A stretch of DNA of 45,265 nt, taken from the NCBI GenBank assembly GCA_030615505.1, contig JAUWZD010000029.1, forward strand, positions 1 through 45,265, given 5' to 3'. Shown in pieces: positions 8,267 through 15,777 of this stretch. Every line of letters starts with the position of its first letter. Positions within the stretch are counted from its first letter, which is position 1. Both the position numbers and the translations under genes were made by a program. A model generated the notes under the pieces. It saw only the letters and a program-made list of their open reading frames with translations. It had not been told where the DNA came from and searched no databases. Source of the stretch: Spirochaetales bacterium. GTDB taxonomy: Bacteria; Spirochaetota; Spirochaetia; SZUA-6; DRHE01.

Positions 8267-11200
8267 CTAAAAAAGCTCAAACTGAGCCGTATTTTTTGCC
8301 TGCTCCAGCTTGATGAGTTTTTTTTGAACACGGATCACATCCTTCATTCTTCCAAGATCCTCCCATATCTCTATGGCTTTCTGAAAATCACCCATTCGTT
8401 CATAGACCCTGGCCACATTCGCCGCATCTCCTATTTCCCGGTAGCATCTTATGGCATCCTCATACTTTCCCCCTTCTTTGTAGGATTTTCCTGCGGATTT
8501 AAGGATTCCGGACCTCTCATACACTAAGCCGGCTCCGGCATAATCATCGTTTATCCTGCATATCGCAGCAGCCATCTCTATATTCTTTTTAGTGGGACGC
8601 TCTTTGGCCAGTAGATACTCCACAGCTTTCTTATAATGAGAGCGGCTTTCAGAAAACAACTCAAAGTTTTGATCTGTAAGTTTAAGCAGACTCAAAATCT
8701 CTTCATATTTTTCTTTATCGAACAGGTAGTAATAGCAGGCCAGTAGATTGTTGTCTCCTTCTACCTCTCCTGTTTGTTTAACCCTTTCAAAAAATTTACG
8801 GGATTTTTCAGCCAGCCTGTCAAGGCGGAACCTTAGCGCTTCTGAAATTCTGAAGATTGTATTATAGCTTTTTGCCTGTATAATTAAATCTAATAGTGGA
8901 TCGGGTATCCTTTCCTCAAAGGCATAAAAGAAGCGAATAGAAGAGAGGAATCGTTCTACTATAGGTATTGTTTCTTCTCTGTGCTTCTTAAGCCTGATCA
9001 GGCACAGGCGGATAATAATATCCGCTTCCACCGGATCATCCATATACCATTCTGTATATTCATTGTTTGCCTCTGTAAAGTACTTTAAAAGCCTTAAAGA
9101 AATATTTAAGTCATTGCCCCTTTCGTCAATATACTTTCCGGCAAACTCTTCCATAGAGTTATCCAGTAGATATTCTAAGGCAGCATCATCCCGTTTAAGC
9201 TTCAGGAATATTTCATAAATTCCCTCTTCATAATTAATCGTCTTATACCTGGCTAAGGCGCTGTCAAGGGATTCCTCTTTTACCATTTTTTCTGCCTCAT
9301 TGAATAATCTGTTTGCCAGGTTCCTGTCGTATCTTCTTCCGGTTCCCACATATTCCGTCAGTTCCATGGTAATCATATTCCATTTATCAGGAAGTTCAGT
9401 CTTTTCTATTTCCAAAGCGGCTTCATAATGCTTTCCCATGTTGGAATAACACTCAGCAACTTTAGCGGCTTTTCCGGTTTTCCGGAACTCTGTAAGAGCC
9501 CGGTCATATAGCCTCAGCTTAAAGAAAATGGGAGCGGCTTTTTCGAATAAGGACATGGCAGAATAGCGAACTCCTGCTTTTAAAACGGATCGCCCCCTTT
9601 CGTACTTCTGCGCTTCTGTATTGAGCAGTTCCCTGTTAGCTTTAGACAGCTCAGCGAAGCGCCTATAGTTTTCGATTGCTTTATGAATATTCTTTTCCCT
9701 CTCCCAGAACATGCCGGCTGAATAGAAATCACCAAGCTGAGTATAGCATTTAAGCAGCTTCTTATTATCTTTTAGCTTTTTATAGATCGGTACTGCTCTC
9801 TTATAGTCTTTAGCGAGGAAGAAAAGATCCGCTGCCCTTTCAGGCATCTTCAATTTTTTATAACATACTGCTGCATAGCCGTAGTTGCGGGCCAGCTCAA
9901 AATGTTTCGATGCCTTTTTATACTGCTTTAAGGAATAGTAGTGATTCGCTATTTTGGGATGGTTTTCAGCCTTTATCCAATTCTCTAAAGCTTTCTCGAA
10001 ATTATTGAGCTTCTCCCATTCTTCTGCAGCCCTGTTGTAATTCTCTTCTCTCTCATAGAGTTTTATCCGGCAGATCCTCAAGCGTTCCTTATTATTCAGC
10101 CTGTTCCACAACCTGAGGGCCTGGTTATAATTACGGGCTTTCTCAAAGTTCTCTGCAGCCCTGGTAAGGCTTCCATGCTTTTCAAATAGAACGGCTGCCT
10201 TTTCAAACTGTTTCTTCGCAGCTAAGATAAAGGCTTCCGCTTTTTCCATCTTGCTCGTATTTCCCGCATTACGGTAGCATTCTACGGCCGCAGGATAGTA
10301 CTCTCTTTCAAAGAAATAATCCCCCTGCTTTTCCCATTCCCCGGGAGAAGATGTTCGCTGCCACATATCCGAAAGAACTTCCTCGTCTTCTGTTCTGAAG
10401 AGGCAGTCATAAAGCACATCCAGGCCCCAGATATCGGAAGAGGTTTCACCGTCGTAAATCAATAAGGTATTCCTGGCCCTGGTTATAGCCACATACAACA
10501 GGCTAAGTTCATGCTTTATGTGAGGATAATGACTCCGGTCAAAGGCATTTCCGTTCTTTATCCTCCGCCAGATATCAGCAGACTTTTTCCCCTGGCAGAA
10601 TTTCCACAGCAGCACGGTCTCGAATTCCAAACCCTTTGCCTGGTAAATCGTGAATATTAACTCTGTGTGCAGTGTTTTTTTAAGCCGATTCTGTTCTCTT
10701 TCACTCCTCACCAGTATGATTCTGCCCGCGCCGGCAAGCCTGATCCGCTTAAGTATGTCTTTTTCTGAAATACTATGGATGAGGAAAGGTGGTTTGCCGT
10801 TAAACTTCCAGTCCTCCCGGAGTTCAGAACCGGAAAGCCCGACAAGCTGCTGTTTAAGATCTAAAAGGGCATTGGACATTTTAACTATACTGCCCACACA
10901 TCGGAAGTTTAGCCTGAGATTGAAAACCTCTGGAACAGAAGCGCCCCTCTCGTAGAATTTTGCCTTCACCTCCTCCCAGCGGAAACCGCTCGGATTAATG
11001 ATCTGCTTGGTGTCTCCGGCAAAGAGGATATTATGGAAGGGATCGGCCAATCTCAGGATGAGTGAGAGCTGAATATCTGAAAAGTCCTGAACTTCATCAC
11101 ACACAACCAGATCATAACTATACTTTTCATTTGAGGATTCAAGCGCGCCAAGGGCTTTCCGGCAGAGATCAATTTCATCCTCAAGACCCACACCTTCGAG

Positions 11201-12628
11201 CTTCTCCTGATAGTACTCAGCAATGGAATAGATATCCTCCCTGCTGTAGATAAAGTTGGGTGCCCTCTTTTTTCCCAAAGAATTGTACTCGTTAAAGGTG
11301 AGCAGGGGTGTGGAAAATCGGCCTGCTCTCTTTTCTATTATCTTTAAGATCTCATGAAGCATAAAAGCAGTTTCTTCCCGGCTCCTGCCGGCAGGGGCAG
11401 GGTCTGCTTCCATTCTTATATTTATGCTCAACAGGAAATCCTCGTATGAGGTAAAGTGGGTTTTTCTTTCTACGATCCTTTCTATCTTCTGAATGAATTC
11501 AAATCTCCTTAGACCCAGAAGATAATCCTTAAGCTTAAGCAGGTCTGTCTGTTTTAGCTCAAACTTTAGGTAATGGGTTATAAACTTTTTATAGAGTCTT
11601 AAGCTGATGGCAGGTTTTGCTCCCTTAATAATTGAGCGAATCTCTTCCCATACAAGCTCCGCATCGTATTTCTTATACAGCTTATGGTTGCGGAAAATAT
11701 CCTCAAACTCTCCAAGTCCTGTACTGGTTCTTGAGAATTGCCCGGAAGACTTAAAGATATTCTGTAAGAGCTCATGAAATGTGAAAAAATCCGGTCTTAA
11801 TTCCGAATCTTCCCCGGTTGAAACTTTCTCTTGGGAGGAAGACTCCTTTTCCGCTGATTCAGATATTCCTGCAATAGAGTTGCCTGTAAAAGAATATTCT
11901 AAGTCCGTGTTCTTAACCAGGCCGCTGTATATTCTTTCGGAAAATTTCTTTAAGAAGGGACTGTAGGTTAAAAAGAGCCGGCGCTTTTTTATAAAATCTT
12001 TATTAAGTAGATAGTAAACCGAGATCGTAGTCTTACCGCTTCCCGCAGTACCGGAAATAAGGATAGGAGGTTTGTTTTCTAAAATTGTTCTCTGCTCGGA
12101 AGTAAGAAACAGAAATATTTCAAAATTCTCAGGATCACCCTTGAGGAGTAATCTATTCCATTCTTCATCACTCAAAACAAGCCATTTTTGCGGCCCGCAG
12201 TCATCGCCCGCTCTCTCCTCAATACTTTCCTGGCTGAAGTAATTCTCTTTTAGATCATCGATATAGAGATCAGGATGATCCTCCTGAATTTCCGGCTTAA
12301 AGCTTAAAAACGGTGCATTATCCGGCAGTATATTCCTTGCTTTATCACTTATATTGTCATGGTCTACAATTCCCCAAACATAGATAGCCGTTTTTTTATT
12401 ATATTTCCCTAAAGTAAAGAGAATCCTGTGGCTGCGTGTAAGCCGTGCCTCAAAAATGACTTTTTTAGATAATCCTTTAAGCTTTTTTATTCTGACACCG
12501 GCATCCCAAATACCATTGGATAGGAAATCAAATTTCTCTCGCAGGCGCTTCTTTTCCTGATTTTGTAGAGAAAGTATATGGCTTTTCAGGGTATCATTCA
12601 AAAGGAGCAGGTAGTTATTATCCGTCAT
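8267..12628 (-). CDS. giant RelE/ParE-like + UvrD-type helicase + TPR-repeat protein
   Basis: This 1453-aa protein has three parts. Residues 1 to about 110 resemble the RelE/ParE toxin fold (KKLKGLSKKVIFEARLTRSH followed by a strand ending YVWGIVDHD). Residues about 170-760 form an SF1A helicase: Walker A GTAGSGKT (193-200), Walker B VCDEVQDF, motif III FAGDTKQIINPSGFRW, motif IV LRLNFR, motif V QAKGLEFETVLLW and motif VI LYVAITRARNTL. From about 770 to the end are many TPR-like helical repeats with recurring A-A-E-x-F/W-E-K and Y-x-x-A spacing. The C-terminal repeats suggest a protein- or RNA-binding scaffold. The layout is reminiscent of the TPR plus UvrD-like architecture of eukaryotic TRANK1. 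No Shine-Dalgarno precedes the ATG. It heads a unit with the small protein and NTase. Repair or phage defence is inference; the catalytic helicase motifs look intact. Confidence 0.85.
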   Translation of the reverse strand: MTDNNYLLLLNDTLKSHILSLQNQEKKRLREKFDFLSNGIWDAGVRIKKLKGLSKKVIFEARLTRSHRILFTLGKYNKKTAIYVWGIVDHDNISDKARNILPDNAPFLSFKPEIQEDHPDLYIDDLKENYFSQESIEERAGDDCGPQKWLVLSDEEWNRLLLKGDPENFEIFLFLTSEQRTILENKPPILISGTAGSGKTTISVYYLLNKDFIKKRRLFLTYSPFLKKFSERIYSGLVKNTDLEYSFTGNSIAGISESAEKESSSQEKVSTGEDSELRPDFFTFHELLQNIFKSSGQFSRTSTGLGEFEDIFRNHKLYKKYDAELVWEEIRSIIKGAKPAISLRLYKKFITHYLKFELKQTDLLKLKDYLLGLRRFEFIQKIERIVERKTHFTSYEDFLLSINIRMEADPAPAGRSREETAFMLHEILKIIEKRAGRFSTPLLTFNEYNSLGKKRAPNFIYSREDIYSIAEYYQEKLEGVGLEDEIDLCRKALGALESSNEKYSYDLVVCDEVQDFSDIQLSLILRLADPFHNILFAGDTKQIINPSGFRWEEVKAKFYERGASVPEVFNLRLNFRCVGSIVKMSNALLDLKQQLVGLSGSELREDWKFNGKPPFLIHSISEKDILKRIRLAGAGRIILVRSEREQNRLKKTLHTELIFTIYQAKGLEFETVLLWKFCQGKKSADIWRRIKNGNAFDRSHYPHIKHELSLLYVAITRARNTLLIYDGETSSDIWGLDVLYDCLFRTEDEEVLSDMWQRTSSPGEWEKQGDYFFEREYYPAAVECYRNAGNTSKMEKAEAFILAAKKQFEKAAVLFEKHGSLTRAAENFEKARNYNQALRLWNRLNNKERLRICRIKLYEREENYNRAAEEWEKLNNFEKALENWIKAENHPKIANHYYSLKQYKKASKHFELARNYGYAAVCYKKLKMPERAADLFFLAKDYKRAVPIYKKLKDNKKLLKCYTQLGDFYSAGMFWEREKNIHKAIENYRRFAELSKANRELLNTEAQKYERGRSVLKAGVRYSAMSLFEKAAPIFFKLRLYDRALTEFRKTGKAAKVAECYSNMGKHYEAALEIEKTELPDKWNMITMELTEYVGTGRRYDRNLANRLFNEAEKMVKEESLDSALARYKTINYEEGIYEIFLKLKRDDAALEYLLDNSMEEFAGKYIDERGNDLNISLRLLKYFTEANNEYTEWYMDDPVEADIIIRLCLIRLKKHREETIPIVERFLSSIRFFYAFEERIPDPLLDLIIQAKSYNTIFRISEALRFRLDRLAEKSRKFFERVKQTGEVEGDNNLLACYYYLFDKEKYEEILSLLKLTDQNFELFSESRSHYKKAVEYLLAKERPTKKNIEMAAAICRINDDYAGAGLVYERSGILKSAGKSYKEGGKYEDAIRCYREIGDAANVARVYERMGDFQKAIEIWEDLGRMKDVIRVQKKLIKLEQAKNTAQFELF

Positions 12629-12748
12629 AGGCGGAGTATATCAGATAATATGAATGATTTAAAGAGAATGCCGGAATTGAATCAGAGGGGCGTTTTTCAT
12701 AAGCGAATATTCCCTAGCACTAAAGTAACATATTTGTTATTATTTTAT
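12629..12748. other. AT-rich intergenic segment, no gene seen
   Basis: This is the first part of a stretch of about 390 bases between the helicase gene and the DUF4258 gene. I see no credible coding frame. On the minus strand, AT-rich hexamers such as TATTAT lie just upstream of the helicase start and could be a -10 element, but no matching -35 box is evident. Confidence 0.5.
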
Positions 12749-12886
12749 ATAAGTTGGAGCATTGAATATTACAGTTCAGATATTGAGCGATTGATTCTTG
12801 AACTTCCCAAGGGGCTGTTAGCAGGCTATCTCCGTTTAAACGATCTTATGATTGAATTTGGTGCAAATTTAAGTATGCCGCACACT
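12749..12886 (+). pseudogene. degenerate RelE/HigB (Gp49-like) toxin remnant
   Basis: The frame encodes a 46-residue stretch (WSIEYYSSDIERLILELPKG, then a GYLRLNDLMIEFGANLSMPHT-type ending) that matches the N-terminal half of RelE/HigB 'phage-derived Gp49-like' toxins, which normally begin M-S-W-x-I-E-Y. Here the expected start codon is ATA (12749-12751), and after MPHT the family's usual C-terminal half (a G-L-x-E-L-R strand followed by an FYC/IVLLH-like core) cannot be found in frame, while other frames hit stops. A longer open frame spans the region by chance. The gene therefore looks dead, having lost its start and C-terminus. No antitoxin is adjacent. Confidence 0.6.
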
Positions 12887-13019
12887 GTGAGAACTCCTGT
12901 TACGTATGAATGTAAAATGTCTTGCTACTGTCAGGTCTGGATAATTTCGGCAAATAAGATTATACTACAAATCGAAAAGAAAATTGACGAGTATTCATTC
13001 CCAGATCATGGGTATCAAT

Positions 13020-13331
13020 ATGGATATTATAGAAATAAAGGATAAAGTTGAACGGAATGAGTATGAAATCAGTTTTCATGCTGAGAAAGAAAGATATGCT
13101 GAGAATATAACAATTTTTGATCTAGAAATGGCAATAAGTAATGGTGAAATAATAGAAGACTATCCAACTGATCCAAGAGGATCAAGTTGTCTCATCTTCG
13201 GTAATGCTAAGGAAAAGCCATTACATATTGTATGTGGTTATACTGAGCAGAAATGGATTCGAATTATAACTGTTTATATCCCAAAACCTCCAAAGTGGGT
13301 TAACGAAAGAACAAGAGACAAAGGAGGATAA
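13020..13331 (+). CDS. DUF4258 domain-containing protein (toxin-like)
   Basis: This 103-aa protein begins MDIIEIKDKVERNEYEISFH and contains the DUF4258 pattern: an N-terminal helix, S-x-H-A-E, an acidic 'NGEIIEDYPTDPRGSSCLIFG' turn, and strands ending HIVCGY and ITVYIP. DUF4258 proteins have a RelE-like fold and are often paired with small zinc-finger or HTH proteins as putative toxin-antitoxin or regulatory pairs. I chose the ATG at 13020 because the family's conserved first helix begins there; an upstream in-frame ATG at 12984 would add unconserved residues. The YgiT-type gene follows after 5 bases. Activity is unproven. Confidence 0.8.
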   Translation: MDIIEIKDKVERNEYEISFHAEKERYAENITIFDLEMAISNGEIIEDYPTDPRGSSCLIFGNAKEKPLHIVCGYTEQKWIRIITVYIPKPPKWVNERTRDKGG

Positions 13332-13336
13332 GAATA

Positions 13337-13573
13337 ATGCATGAGTATGGGGACTGCTCCTTTTGTGGGGGAAATGTACTAAATAGGAAGGTTGAACTGG
13401 ACTACCGTTTCAAAGGTAAGCTATATATTTTTCAAAATGTTCCGGCGGGTGTTTGTCACCAATGCGGAGAAAAATATCTTACTGCGAAAGTAGCTAAAGA
13501 AATTGAGCATAAAATTCTAACGAAAGAGAAGTGGGACAAAGTTATTTCTGTACCGGTAGAGGTTTTTCCATAG
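13337..13573 (+). CDS. YgiT-type (MqsA-N-like) zinc finger protein
   Basis: This 78-aa protein has two CxxC zinc ligand pairs, CSFCGG near residues 8-13 and CHQCGEKY near 41-48, in the arrangement of the YgiT-type zinc finger that forms the N-terminal half of the MqsA antitoxin. The helix-turn-helix half of MqsA is missing, which is normal for the short members found beside DUF4258 genes. The ATG is preceded by a strong GGAGGA eight bases upstream. It is the second gene of a two-gene unit and is the probable antitoxin or partner of the DUF4258 protein; this is inferred from family behaviour. Confidence 0.85.
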   Translation: MHEYGDCSFCGGNVLNRKVELDYRFKGKLYIFQNVPAGVCHQCGEKYLTAKVAKEIEHKILTKEKWDKVISVPVEVFP

Positions 13574-13646
13574 AAAAAGATGATCTTTGTACCGGGTCCC
13601 AGGCAGGTTAGTAAATTCTCAACGCAGATTACATCCGCTAAAGAGT

Positions 13647-13750
13647 ATGCCGGCGGTCGGCCGACTCTCGCCATCCCTGGCTTCGTCGGCACTTCCAACA
13701 TCCTGTTGGTCGGAGTCGAAATGAATAAAATGCCGGCGGTCGGAGTCGAA
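13647..13750. repeat. partial repeats of the tRNA-Leu 3' end, with nested hairpins
   Basis: Two pieces of the tRNA-Leu 3' end recur on its downstream side. The 14-mer ATGCCGGCGGTCGG occurs at 13647-13660 and 13730-13743 (acceptor stem and start of T stem). GGTCGGAGTCGAA occurs at 13708-13720 and 13738-13750 (T arm). The stretch between can fold into a nested hairpin (GCCGAC/GTCGGC enclosing GCC/GGC) and a second hairpin (CCAAC/GTTGG). This looks like an attachment-site scar or a small dispersed structured repeat. Confidence 0.6.
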
Positions 13751-13815
13751 CCGACACGGGCTAAAAGCCCACCAGATTTTGAGTCTGGCACGTCTACCAG
13801 TTTCATCACGCCGGC
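13731..13815 (-). tRNA. tRNA-Leu (anticodon CAA)
   Basis: An 85-nt tRNA is read on the minus strand. The acceptor arm GCCGGCG pairs with CGCCGGC, with discriminator A; the anticodon stem CCAGA/TCTGG encloses loop CTCAAAA, giving anticodon CAA for the UUG codon. A class II variable arm (GGGC/GCCC) and a T arm with loop TTCGACT are present. The 3' CCA is not encoded. It lies between the DUF4258/YgiT pair and the UMP kinase gene, and its 3' side borders the accessory block. Confidence 0.95.
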
Positions 13816-13911
13816 TTCTGGAATTAAGAATAGTTGGCTTTTTAATGCTTGTCAAGAAACAGGGAGCTCTGCAATGAGCCGTGCTCCTGAATCCTCTTTT
13901 TAGCTAAACTA

Positions 13912-14631
13912 TTAATCAGGGCCTATAACAGTGCCCTCAAAGCTGGAATCGGTCAAAATTCTATTAAGATTCTCAAGATCTCGTCCTGCAGCCACAATAA
14001 CCTCTATATGGATTTTGGCTGCATACTCTGTGGCCACGGGATCGAAAGGGACATTTTTCCCGGGTATCCAGGCATCCCCTACCAGTTCACCGAATTTCTT
14101 CCAGGAGATTCGGTCTATGGGCTTCGCATCGGCATTTTTCTTAGGATCTGCGCTATAGACTTTCGGAATATTGGAGAGATTGATAAGGGTGTCTGCCTGA
14201 AACTTCTCTGCAAGTAATACTGCCACATAATCGGTGGAACGGCCGGGTTTCCAGCCCGCTGCAAGAAGAACGCGCCCGTGAAACAGCGAGATCGAGGAAG
14301 GATCTGTAATGACCTGTACCGGACAGTATTCCCAGAACAGGTGTTTTATCAGTTCGGCGTTCAGGCGCGTAGCGGCGATGCCGATCCAATCCTGGGCCTG
14401 GTCAAACTCAGAGCGCTCTTTCCGCTCGGACAGCTCTGCGGTTATTTCCCGAAAAGCACGCTGGTACGTCCTTGCCGGACTTCCTCCCCCACAAACTAAA
14501 ATCAGCTTCCTGTCTGAATCATTTTTCAGATAGTCGGTAATAGTGGTGCGAAAAGCACGCAGGAAATCAATATCCAGTGTTTCCGGGGCAATAATTGAGC
14601 CGCCTACAGAAATTACTTTAATGTCCCTCAT
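13912..14631 (-). CDS. pyrH: archaeal-type UMP kinase / amino acid kinase family protein
   Basis: This amino-acid-kinase-fold protein (239 aa) phosphorylates UMP to UDP in pyrimidine nucleotide synthesis. It has the N-terminal VISVGGSIIAP strand-loop, CGGGSPARTY (nucleotide binding), AAGWKPGRSTDYVAVLLAE (the G-x-x-x-T-D-x-D region of UMP kinases) and a C-terminal FDPVATEYAAK segment. The layout resembles the short archaeal-type UMP kinase more than the longer E. coli enzyme. It is transcribed divergently from the phosphoglycerate-dehydrogenase-like gene, with a good promoter at 14651-14679 and AGGGGAG before the ATG. Its 3' end faces the tRNA-Leu gene. Other amino-acid kinases cannot be fully excluded. 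Confidence 0.8.
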   Translation of the reverse strand: MRDIKVISVGGSIIAPETLDIDFLRAFRTTITDYLKNDSDRKLILVCGGGSPARTYQRAFREITAELSERKERSEFDQAQDWIGIAATRLNAELIKHLFWEYCPVQVITDPSSISLFHGRVLLAAGWKPGRSTDYVAVLLAEKFQADTLINLSNIPKVYSADPKKNADAKPIDRISWKKFGELVGDAWIPGKNVPFDPVATEYAAKIHIEVIVAAGRDLENLNRILTDSSFEGTVIGPD

Positions 14632-14650
14632 TCCACTCCCCTTTCAACCT

Positions 14651-14679
14651 ATATTATGTCCTGAAACTAAGAATATCAA
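14651..14679 (-). promoter_or_regulatory. sigma-70-type promoter for the UMP kinase gene
   Basis: On the minus strand TTGATA (14679-14674) and TAATAT (14656-14651) are separated by 17 bases, ending about 20 bases before the UMP kinase ATG. Both boxes are near consensus. Confidence 0.6.
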
Positions 14680-14714
14680 TCCCACGTTAAAGGTTTAAAT
14701 TAATCGAAGTGACC

Positions 14715-14742
14715 TTGAAAAATTAAATAATCTGATTAATAT
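14715..14742 (+). promoter_or_regulatory. sigma-70-type promoter for the dehydrogenase gene
   Basis: TTGAAA (14715-14720), a 16-base spacer and TAATAT (14737-14742) lie 32 bases before the ATG at 14775. It is divergent from the UMP kinase promoter. Confidence 0.5.
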
Positions 14743-14774
14743 TTGCCTGATCGTTAATTAAGAAAGGCGTGTAT

Positions 14775-15716
14775 ATGAAGATACTGATCGCCGATAAGAC
14801 GGCGGAAGAATGTTTTAAAAAATTAAAGGAATTTCAGGGAATTGAGGTTACAGTCCGAACCGGTATGACACTTAAGGAGTTGATTGGGGAAATTAAGGAG
14901 TATCAGGGATTGATTGTACGTTCTGCCACCAAAGTTACTGCTGAAGTCATAAAAGCCGGGAATAAGCTAAAGGTTATCGGCCGGGCAGGAGCGGGGGTGG
15001 ACAATATAGATGTGAAGGCGGCATCCGAAAATGGAATTGTGGTTATGAACACCCCGGGAGGAAATGCCGGAGCAGTGGCAGAACTGGTTATCGGTTTAAT
15101 GTTTGCCCTGGCCAGGAAGATCCCGCCGGCGAACAGTTCCATGAAGTCAGGGAAATGGGAGAAAAAATCTTTCACAGGCACCGAGCTTTCAGGGAAAACC
15201 CTGGGTATTATCGGAATCGGATTTGTGGGCGCTAAGGTGGCCCGGAAAGCCATGGCACTTGGCTTAAAGGTTTTAGCCTATGATCCGTTTGTGCCTTCAG
15301 AAAAGGCTTCAGAAATGGGAGTCGATATGACCGGCCTGAACGAGCTCCTGGAAAAATCCGATTTTATCAGTGTGCATGTTCCTAAAAACGAGGAGACCGG
15401 CGGGTTTATAAACTGTGAGTCCTTCAGTAAAATGAAAGACGGGGTCATATTCATTAACTGCTCCCGCGGAGGGATTGTAGTTGAAAAAGATCTCTTAAAG
15501 GCTTTAGAGCATGGTAAGGTAGCAGGCGCCGGTATTGATGTATATAATAAAGAGCCGCCGGCAGATCTGTCTTTAGTTACACACCCGCATGTTATTGCCA
15601 CACCTCACATAGGGGCATCTACAAAAGAAGCTCAAATTATTGTTGCAGAGATGATTGCAGAACAGATAGGCAGATATTTAACTAAAGGAGAATTGATTAA
15701 TACAGTTAATCCTTAA
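14775..15716 (+). CDS. D-3-phosphoglycerate dehydrogenase-like 2-hydroxyacid dehydrogenase
   Basis: This NAD-dependent D-2-hydroxyacid dehydrogenase most resembles short SerA proteins, which oxidise 3-phosphoglycerate at the first step of serine synthesis. The Rossmann motif GIIGIGFVGAKVA lies near residues 144-156. The catalytic triad is visible as Arg in NCSRGGIVVE, Glu in GIDVYNKEPP and His in TPHIGASTKEAQ. At about 313 aa it lacks the C-terminal ACT and intervening domains of long SerA, so serine feedback is unlikely. The chosen start is ATG at 14775 with GAAAGG seven bases upstream; a GTG two codons earlier is possible. It could instead act on another 2-hydroxyacid. No other serine genes are nearby. 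Confidence 0.85.
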   Translation: MKILIADKTAEECFKKLKEFQGIEVTVRTGMTLKELIGEIKEYQGLIVRSATKVTAEVIKAGNKLKVIGRAGAGVDNIDVKAASENGIVVMNTPGGNAGAVAELVIGLMFALARKIPPANSSMKSGKWEKKSFTGTELSGKTLGIIGIGFVGAKVARKAMALGLKVLAYDPFVPSEKASEMGVDMTGLNELLEKSDFISVHVPKNEETGGFINCESFSKMKDGVIFINCSRGGIVVEKDLLKALEHGKVAGAGIDVYNKEPPADLSLVTHPHVIATPHIGASTKEAQIIVAEMIAEQIGRYLTKGELINTVNP

Positions 15717-15777
15717 CTGAAAGAAACGGTAGCCTTGGAGGCATTAATGGTTTATATTAGATTCAAGGATCGATAAA

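Noticed and set aside
12578-13045. 155-aa plus-strand open frame covering the helicase start and the toxin remnant
   Set aside because: It begins inside the helicase gene, has no ribosome-binding site, and only its middle part matches a family (the RelE/HigB remnant). The whole frame is a chance extension.
13580-13903. 107-aa plus-strand frame across the tRNA-Leu and repeat patch
   Set aside because: It reads through the tRNA gene on the opposite strand, and its translation is just the repeat patch and tRNA; there is no gene signal.
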